Below, one piece after another: positions 58,491-64,000 of a stretch of DNA of 64,000 bases (positions within the stretch are counted from its first letter, which is position 1; each line of letters starts with the position of its first letter). The position numbers and the translations under genes are program-made. Location: the NCBI GenBank assembly GCA_004376295.1, contig SOJZ01000028.1:1-64000 (forward strand). Direction: 5' to 3'. Source of the DNA: Candidatus Bathyarchaeota archaeon (GTDB lineage: Archaea > Thermoproteota > Bathyarchaeia > Bathyarchaeales > Bathyarchaeaceae). The notes under the pieces are model-generated. The model was not told the DNA's origin, did no database searches, and saw nothing but the letters and a program-made list of their open reading frames with translations.

Positions 58491-59159
58491 TTGATTTTAG
58501 TGCATCATTCATCATCTACCCCTTATAGTTTTCAACATACCTCGCCTATTAGGATCTAAATATGTCCGACAATGGCGACGCATATCTTGGTCCCAGTCTA
58601 AAAACTACGTTGCAACTATAACATTATTACCCGGCTAATAATGGAGAAAAAACCTGTAAGAGGGCCTATACTCGAAGAACCGCGTTTTACCTTAAGAGAG
58701 AATAATGACATAACCCTGTCTTTTTTGGTTAGTAATGTTTTGTGCTTCAAAGACAATAATTGAAGAAAGCTAGTTGTTCCTGTCGATCCATCTTGGAACT
58801 ATGTTTCAAAAAAGTCCCAATGTACACCGCAGATGAAACGCATGAACATATTTGGAACCTAATAGTAATAGAATGTTAAAAACAACCTTTTTTCTAAATT
58901 GAGAAGACTGAGTCGTTTGACAGCTAAATAAGACAGCCTGTTCGAGGAGTAGGTTCCGTCATTTTCGCCGTTGCGGCTATTGTTACTCAAAAGAAAAAAA
59001 TCATTGGCAACCAAAGGACAGGTGTTCCATTTCAGTTTTGAAAGTTAAAAGAGGGTGCCCCCTATGAATAGGGAGGTCATCTGCGAAGGCTTTTCTAGGC
59101 CAATACTAAAATTAGTCTCCCGCAACGCAACATCTGCTCTTTTCGATTTATTGGCAATA
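58491..59159. other. Gene-free stretch at the right edge of the viral module
   Basis: No supported gene in about 670 bp. A 40-codon frame at 58641-58763 (MEKKPVRGPILEEPRFTLRE) lacks a start signal. The sequence is AT-rich and looks like degraded coding DNA. The flippase relic begins at its end. Confidence 0.55.
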
Positions 59160-59670
59160 AATGCTCTATACTAAGTCTGTCAAAAGTCTTCAACACAGTT
59201 ATAATGGGAACCGAAAAGGCTGAACGCCAAAGCAAAGATTCCATTCAGATACCTCACAAACAGCCGACTATGCGAAATCTTCACCCCACCCTGTATTCAA
59301 TCTGCCATAACCCCCGACAATTTTTTTCCTCTGTTTTACATCGCAAAAACCCAGTTAGAGGCATCCGCATACTTCGCCCTGATCAGCCTAATCGTAGGCT
59401 TGACCATGCTTCTATACAGACAACACCATTACACGCAAATGCTTAGCCTTAAACTTCCCCTAGAAAAACATCACTAAATACGTAATAGCCTCTACAGTTA
59501 TGATGGCCGTGCTTTGTGTAATTCTACATCTCACAAGAATATCGTCAACACTAATTTTCACCGGCATAGGAGAAATCATATACTTCGCCATATTGTTCGC
59601 AATCGACCACAAGACTAGGTGGCTAATAAGGTCAATTATAATGAAGGCAAGTCCAAGCTGGGAATAACAT
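59160..59670 (+). pseudogene. Relic of a second flippase gene (C-terminal third)
   Basis: Nucleotide-level similarity to 35850-36357 of the intact flippase runs through the whole stretch. Examples: GTCTTCA..ACAGT..TAATGGG..., AAAACCCAGTTAGAGGCA against AAACCCAATTGGAAGCA, CTGATCAGCCTAATCGTAGG against CTGATCAGTCTAATCGTAGG, and the matching end GTCCAAGCTGGGAATAACATAATC. Several frameshifts and stops prevent translation. It lies beside aglB and the rest of the glycan cluster, across the viral module from the intact gene. Confidence 0.85.
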
Positions 59671-59760
59671 AATCTATAGACGCGCACAAGAGATAAAAAC
59701 AAAGATTTAACTCGTACATGCTACACAAACAAATGATTACCCCCTTGAAGAAAGAGTTAC

Positions 59761-62025
59761 CTATGTTTCATAATTGATCTTATATACGCACACAAGAGGT
59801 ATTGCTCCCCCATAAGATCTAGGAGAATCACCCGCTTGAGAGAAATACGCTTTCTCAAAATGGTCTAATGTAACGGACTGTGGCTCACCGAAAACCGTTA
59901 CTTCTTGTCCATACCTCATTAACTTGTAAATAACCGTGTTCAATCCACGCTCGTTCCACCCAACATCTTGAAGAGCACCTGTTTCTGGATCCTCTTCATA
60001 CCGTCTATACGCCGTGTCGTTTACACCAGTAAGCGGTTCAGAAATTCGAGCCATCCATCTCCACTTTCCCTCGTCAGCCCATCCCACTTCATTAATAAAC
60101 ACCTCTCCAGTATTCTCGTCTTGCTCAGGATAGAATGTTGTAAACACAACAACATGAGTTGCATCGTACTTCCTCAAGATTTCAATAGCTTCAGACTCGG
60201 TTGACATAAACATTAATGCAACTTGTCTTATCTGAGTTGAGTTGAATGTACCATTGTCAGTGAGAGTTGTTTTATTTCCAAGAGTTGTGATCCAATATCC
60301 ATAGTCCCACCAGCTTGCCACAACGGTTGGACCATATGGAGGGCTTAGCGGCAACTCGTCTCGCATCCATTTTAGAGTGTCAATCCAATCACTTACCGGT
60401 TCAGGCGGCTTGATTGGCATGCTTCCGGCGGCAATCGTCGTGGGCGCATACGCATGATCGAACACTCTTGGATATGGCGATAACTGGGTAGGCAACACGA
60501 AGGTAAGCGTGAGCAAAAGAAACATAATTATCAAGAAGACTCCACCGAACTCCTTCCCCACATAAGCTTCAAAACGCATTTTACGCCTCGGAATAATCGG
60601 GGCTTCCTTTAGGACGGTAGTGAAAGGTTTGATCAATCGAACTAACGCTAAGGCCCAAAGGAGGCAAAAAGCCGGAGCCATAAGCAAAACTAACCGCACC
60701 ATAGAACCAGCAAAGTAAATGGATGTCAAGCCGAAGATAACTAAGAAAACATTCCGATTCGTGGGAGTCCGCATAGCGAAGAACAAACCAACTGGTACAA
60801 AAAAAGCGCCTATCCCAAAGTCATAATAAAACGATCCCCAAGCAGCAGGCCTATGCTCTTGCACAGACTGCACAAGAGGATATAAAAGACGTTCAAAAGG
60901 ATTCAAGACAGCTTCAAACTTAGTTCCCAAGGGCATAACATATCCATAATGCGAAAGCAAAAGGATCGCAACGGCCAAAAAAGTGATGGAGCCGAGCACA
61001 AACAGCGTTTTCATCTTGAACGTTTTGATAAAACGAGAAACTTCGCAGAGGCACAACAACAGAAAGATTCCTGAAACGGCTAAAATGGTAGTTTCAGTCA
61101 AATATCTGAGTCCTATCTTAGGCACATTGACTGAGATGAAAAGGGCTATACCAAATGTCGTGCTGTAAGACAGAAGCAAACGAGATGAATATCGGCGGAG
61201 CAAAATCAAAATAAAAACGAAAAGAACAGCCATTCCAATAGGATATCGTGAAGCCCCCCAAGAAGCAGAAATATACCCGAGTGATAATCCCGTAGCAACT
61301 GCATAAACAAAAGTGTTTTTCAGTGACCTTTCAGGTTCGATGGATCTTAGAAAGAAAAGGATAAACAAAAGGATGGCGAAAATCCCCACCGACTCATCGT
61401 CAAAGAAGCCTAGAGAGGTACGCCCGATGAAGGAAGGGCTTAAGGCTAGAAAGAACGCGGAAAAAAGACCCGCTTGTTTACCACCGATGTCCTTGCCCAA
61501 AAAGTACATGACTAAACACGTTAACGTGCCCATTATAACTGGAAAGATCACGCAGAAATTGTAAACTGGATCTGAGATAAGCGGATTGGCGAAAAAGTTG
61601 AAAGACAAGCCGAGAGCGTTGGCTATTTGGTAGAAAACCGCGGCGGTGAGTGCCAGTCCTGGAAAAGAGGTAGCCGCAACATCACGTCCCCATGGATACC
61701 AGCTCATCATGTCACGCGAAGGATCCGCCATTGACCAGCCAGAGGTCCAAGTTAACAGTCCGTTATCAACCATATGCTTGGTTAGGCGATAGTGCCAGTG
61801 AGGGTCAAACTCCGAAAGGTAAAAGCCCCAACGGAGGGGAAGCAGTCGGACCATGAAGGCGAGGAAAAGGATGAGAGAAATTAATGAAGCATAAACTAGT
61901 GTGGAGTGGGATATTGGAAAGTGAAGGACCTTAAAGCTCTTTAAAATCTCAACAATTTTTTCTCTGCTAAACACTCTCCGGATTTTCAATATGGATGTCC
62001 TTCCTTCGTCAAACAATTCAAACAA
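59761..62025 (-). CDS. aglB: Oligosaccharyltransferase AglB (STT3-type)
   Basis: 754 aa; catalyses transfer of the lipid-linked glycan to Asn in N-x-S/T on the outer face of the membrane. About 13 TM helices in the N-terminal two-thirds; first extracellular loop SEFDPHWHYR (the DxD-type metal site); the STT3 signature ASWWDYGYW near residues 569-577 with GNKTTLTDNGTFN after it. The C-terminal globular domain is relatively short. TTG start. The substrates of the many N-x-S/T-rich surface proteins in this window fit its presence. Confidence 0.95.
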   Translation of the reverse strand: MFELFDEGRTSILKIRRVFSREKIVEILKSFKVLHFPISHSTLVYASLISLILFLAFMVRLLPLRWGFYLSEFDPHWHYRLTKHMVDNGLLTWTSGWSMADPSRDMMSWYPWGRDVAATSFPGLALTAAVFYQIANALGLSFNFFANPLISDPVYNFCVIFPVIMGTLTCLVMYFLGKDIGGKQAGLFSAFFLALSPSFIGRTSLGFFDDESVGIFAILLFILFFLRSIEPERSLKNTFVYAVATGLSLGYISASWGASRYPIGMAVLFVFILILLRRYSSRLLLSYSTTFGIALFISVNVPKIGLRYLTETTILAVSGIFLLLCLCEVSRFIKTFKMKTLFVLGSITFLAVAILLLSHYGYVMPLGTKFEAVLNPFERLLYPLVQSVQEHRPAAWGSFYYDFGIGAFFVPVGLFFAMRTPTNRNVFLVIFGLTSIYFAGSMVRLVLLMAPAFCLLWALALVRLIKPFTTVLKEAPIIPRRKMRFEAYVGKEFGGVFLIIMFLLLTLTFVLPTQLSPYPRVFDHAYAPTTIAAGSMPIKPPEPVSDWIDTLKWMRDELPLSPPYGPTVVASWWDYGYWITTLGNKTTLTDNGTFNSTQIRQVALMFMSTESEAIEILRKYDATHVVVFTTFYPEQDENTGEVFINEVGWADEGKWRWMARISEPLTGVNDTAYRRYEEDPETGALQDVGWNERGLNTVIYKLMRYGQEVTVFGEPQSVTLDHFEKAYFSQAGDSPRSYGGAIPLVCVYKINYET

Positions 62026-62178
62026 CCCGTTTATTTCTCTTACGGTTATGCATGTATCAATTTATTTGGCCCTTAGACGCATTGTTACAACAGCCATCAT
62101 TAGCATATACATGGAATCAGTTTATCTTAATATTGAACACCGGTGAAAGTCTTAGCAATCTGTTTGAGGGTTTTTAAG

Positions 62179-63030
62179 ATGAGAAAGAGTCTCAAAGCTG
62201 TTCTCGCAAATAGACTTGAACCCTCCGAGCTCAAGCTTCTCTACAGATCCTACGACATCGTCGGCGACATCGCTATCATCAGAGTTCCTGAAACTCAGGA
62301 ACAGTATAGTGACGATATTGCCGAAGCTATTATGCAAATTCATAAACGTATCAAAACAGTGTTATGCCAAGTTAGTCCAGTTACCAGCGATTATCGGCTA
62401 CGTGAGCTTGAGTGGGTTACTGGTGAAAGAAAAACCGAGACTATTCACAAAGAGCATGCCTGCATCTTTAAAATTGACTTGAAAAGATGCTATTTTTCGC
62501 CCAGACTCGTGTATGAGAGAATGCGAATTGCCCAACAGGTTCAACTAGACGAGACGGTTGTCAACATGTTCGCCGGCGTGGGATGTTACTCGATTCTAAT
62601 TGCTAAACATTCTAGGGCTGAAAGAATCTATTCCATAGATGTCAATCCAATAGCTGTCCGGTACATGAGAGAAAACATCAAGCTCAACAAGGTTGGTGAG
62701 CAAGTTGTCTCTTTTCAGGGAGACGCAAAAACTGTTGTAGAAGAAAAGTTGCGAAACATTGCTGACCGAGTTCTCATGCCCTTGCCTGAGAAGGCGTACG
62801 AATATCTGGACTATGCCGTGTTAACACTCAAATCAACTGGAGGATGGATTCACTACTACGATTTTGAACACGCTGAAAAAGGTGAAAATCCGATCGAAAA
62901 GGTAGAAGCAAGGGTAGCTAAGAAATTACAGAATTTTGGGGTTAGCTTTGAAACGCCATTTGGACGAGTTGTGAGAACTACAGGCCCTCGATGGTATCAA
63001 ATAGTTGTCGACATTAGGATACTACTGTAA
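62179..63030 (+). CDS. trm5: tRNA (guanine37-N1)-methyltransferase Trm5
   Basis: About 283 aa from ATG 62179 (earlier in-frame starts lie inside the promoter region). Met-10+ family: N-terminal D2 domain (YDIVGDIAIIRVPE), substrate loop YFSPRLVYERMRIAQQV, SAM motif VVNMFAGVGCYSILIAKH, IDVNPIAVRYMRENIKLN, and RVLMPLPEKAYEYL in place of NPPY. It makes m1G37, the first step of the wyosine pathway continued by the Taw1 at 21891. An activity on both m1G37 and imG-14 (Taw22-like) cannot be excluded. Confidence 0.9.
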   Translation: MRKSLKAVLANRLEPSELKLLYRSYDIVGDIAIIRVPETQEQYSDDIAEAIMQIHKRIKTVLCQVSPVTSDYRLRELEWVTGERKTETIHKEHACIFKIDLKRCYFSPRLVYERMRIAQQVQLDETVVNMFAGVGCYSILIAKHSRAERIYSIDVNPIAVRYMRENIKLNKVGEQVVSFQGDAKTVVEEKLRNIADRVLMPLPEKAYEYLDYAVLTLKSTGGWIHYYDFEHAEKGENPIEKVEARVAKKLQNFGVSFETPFGRVVRTTGPRWYQIVVDIRILL

Positions 63031-63185
63031 AGATTAACTATTGTCTTTGTTGAGAGAGAATATTTGATTGTTTTAGACGGGTTGTTCGGAACTTTAGGGT
63101 AATATATGTTGACCACAACAAATCTTTATAAACTTTATAATTAACAAATCATTTGCTTAACGATCACCGTAGGAGGATTAGGACA

Positions 63186-63479
63186 ATTAAAAGAAAGTTG
63201 ATGGACATTTTGGCTTGCCCTATTGACAAACATTATCCCCTTCAACTGCACGTCTTCGAAGAAAAGGAAGAAATTGTGGAAGGCATAATTATATGTCCAA
63301 AGTGTTTGCGTTGGTATCCCATTCGAGATGAGATTCCTGAAATGTTACCTGATGAACTACGAGAAGAAAAAGATGAACTGCCTTTCTTACGGAAATGGAA
63401 GGACAAAATTCCTCAGAAAATCATTTCAGAGGGCAAACCGTTCAATCTCAAGAAAGAAACTGAAAAGAAGAAAGGTTAA
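63186..63479 (+). CDS. Trm112-like zinc protein
   Basis: About 98 aa. KRKLMDILACPIDK opens the usual Trm112 N terminus, GIIICPKCLRWYPIRDEIPEMLPDEL the second zinc half and C-terminal motif; four Cys (ACP, CPKC) fewer than some homologues. Trm112 activates several SAM methyltransferases, and it follows trm5 on the same strand. The best match to family length starts at ATT 63186, 9 nt after a clear GGAGG; a TTG at 63153 near the predicted transcript start would be leaderless. TATA-like TTTATAAAC at 63125-63133. Confidence 0.82.
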   Translation: MKRKLMDILACPIDKHYPLQLHVFEEKEEIVEGIIICPKCLRWYPIRDEIPEMLPDELREEKDELPFLRKWKDKIPQKIISEGKPFNLKKETEKKKG

Positions 63480-63498
63480 CCAGTAATTCTGACTCTAC

Positions 63499-64000
63499 CT
63501 AAATCATTTCCAGAAAGGGAAGAATGGTAAAACCGAGTTGAACGAGGATCAGTAAAATTGTAACCTGCTTTTCCGTTAGCGGTCTTAGATTCATTACGAT
63601 GTGAGTCCAACTGTATATTCTTCTTCCGTAAGGTGGATCGAGTTTTCCATCATTCCTCAATTTTCCCAGACAACTTGCCTTAAATTTAGATCTTAGTTTC
63701 AAAAAGAATTCGATAATAAATGGTGACATTATTAGGATTCCACTTCTTTCCATGTTTCCAACGATCACTCCCGCCGCAACCATTGAGCCAAGTAGATAGG
63801 TTAGAGAATCCCCTGGCAAAATTTTAGCGGAATACCAGTTGTACTTGATAAAACCAACTAAAGCGGCGAATGTGATTAAGAATATGACTGTTCCAATACT
63901 TTTGTGCAATGCAGCATAGATCCCTAAACCTAAAAAATAAACGATGCCCATTCCAGCCTCCAATCCATTAAACCCTGCAAGCAAATTCACAGCGTTAGAC
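63499..64000 (-). CDS. UDP-GlcNAc-1-phosphate transferase-like protein (GPT/MraY family), partial
   Basis: C-terminal ~167 residues of a membrane enzyme; the start is beyond the right edge. SNAVNLLAGFNGLEAGMG matches the family's active-site loop (N-x-x-A-G-F-N-G-L-E-A-G), followed by several TM helices and FIKYNWYSAKILPGDSL (catalytic-side loop), PYGRRIYSW and RPLTEKQ. It would load GlcNAc-1-P onto dolichol phosphate (AglH-like), the first step for the Alg13/14-like and AglB enzymes in this window. Confidence 0.88.
   Translation of the reverse strand, partial: SNAVNLLAGFNGLEAGMGIVYFLGLGIYAALHKSIGTVIFLITFAALVGFIKYNWYSAKILPGDSLTYLLGSMVAAGVIVGNMERSGILIMSPFIIEFFLKLRSKFKASCLGKLRNDGKLDPPYGRRIYSWTHIVMNLRPLTEKQVTILLILVQLGFTILPFLEMI

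Noticed and set aside
58641-58763. Possible 40-codon plus-strand gene
   Set aside because: No ribosome-binding site, in a degraded region.
1-64000. CRISPR arrays, rRNA, tRNA genes
   Set aside because: No regularly spaced repeats, and no tRNA-like T-arm/acceptor patterns or rRNA conserved blocks were noticed by eye; a dedicated RNA search was not possible.

Overview
The window is archaeal. It carries the RNA polymerase subunit Rpo12, the oligosaccharyltransferase AglB, the wyosine/tRNA genes taw1 and trm5, a Trm112-like protein, many TTG/GTG starts, TATA-box promoters and T-rich 3' ends. No rRNA, recognisable tRNA or CRISPR array is visible. The gene mix (ACR3, HdrA-like protein, DGC-domain proteins, Alg13/14-like and GPT-type N-glycan genes) would fit an anaerobic Thermoproteota/Bathyarchaeia-like genome, but that placement is an inference.

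Layout. 0-2 kb: a truncated tyrosine recombinase running off the left edge and a complete tyrosine recombinase. 2-8.7 kb: a PadR-controlled FtsX/MacB-like ABC export operon read on the minus strand. 8.8-12.2 kb: small membrane proteins and a RelA/SpoT-domain protein flanked by strong DNA/RNA hairpins. 12.3-18.5 kb: an arsenic/thiol region with acr3 and arsR on the minus strand and a divergent operon of a zinc-ribbon protein, an HdrA-N-like protein, a dicluster ferredoxin, three tandem DGC proteins, a GcvH-like lipoyl protein, a frameshifted small gene, a membrane-anchored thioredoxin-fold protein, CcdA and a small thioredoxin. 18.5-25.2 kb: secreted and surface proteins, a membrane-bound winged-helix regulator, taw1 and rpo12. 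25.2-36.4 kb: a cell-surface/N-glycan cluster (Alg13/14-like, GT4 and GT2 enzymes, an HPr-kinase-like ATPase plus nucleotidyltransferase pair, epimerase, pyruvyltransferase-like protein, flippase). This resumes at 59-64 kb with a flippase relic, aglB, trm5, a Trm112-like gene and a GlcNAc-1-P-transferase-like gene at the edge.

From 36.4 to 58.3 kb the glycan region is interrupted by a head-tail (HK97-type) viral structural module. It contains a portal on the minus strand, a winged-helix protein, a protease/scaffold, a decoration protein, a major capsid protein, connectors, a tail tube, a tail-assembly chaperone pair joined by a textbook -1 slippery heptamer (A AAA AAC), a short tape measure, baseplate and adhesin proteins, terminase, and an ABC-GNAT fusion. 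A sugar epimerase and a glycosyltransferase sit in the middle of the capsid genes, and a methyltransferase lies near the left end. No integrase, polymerase, primase or helicase was recognised inside the module, so it may be a decayed provirus, a satellite or a domesticated GTA-like particle.

A pattern not explained by ordinary gene content is a TGCA-tetramer repeat (10-16 nt, up to TGCATGCATGCATGCA). It occurs ten times, nearly always between genes and often on both sides of a single gene, in both host and viral parts. The most interesting items are this motif, the ars-linked Hdr/DGC/lipoyl operon and the integrase-less viral module.
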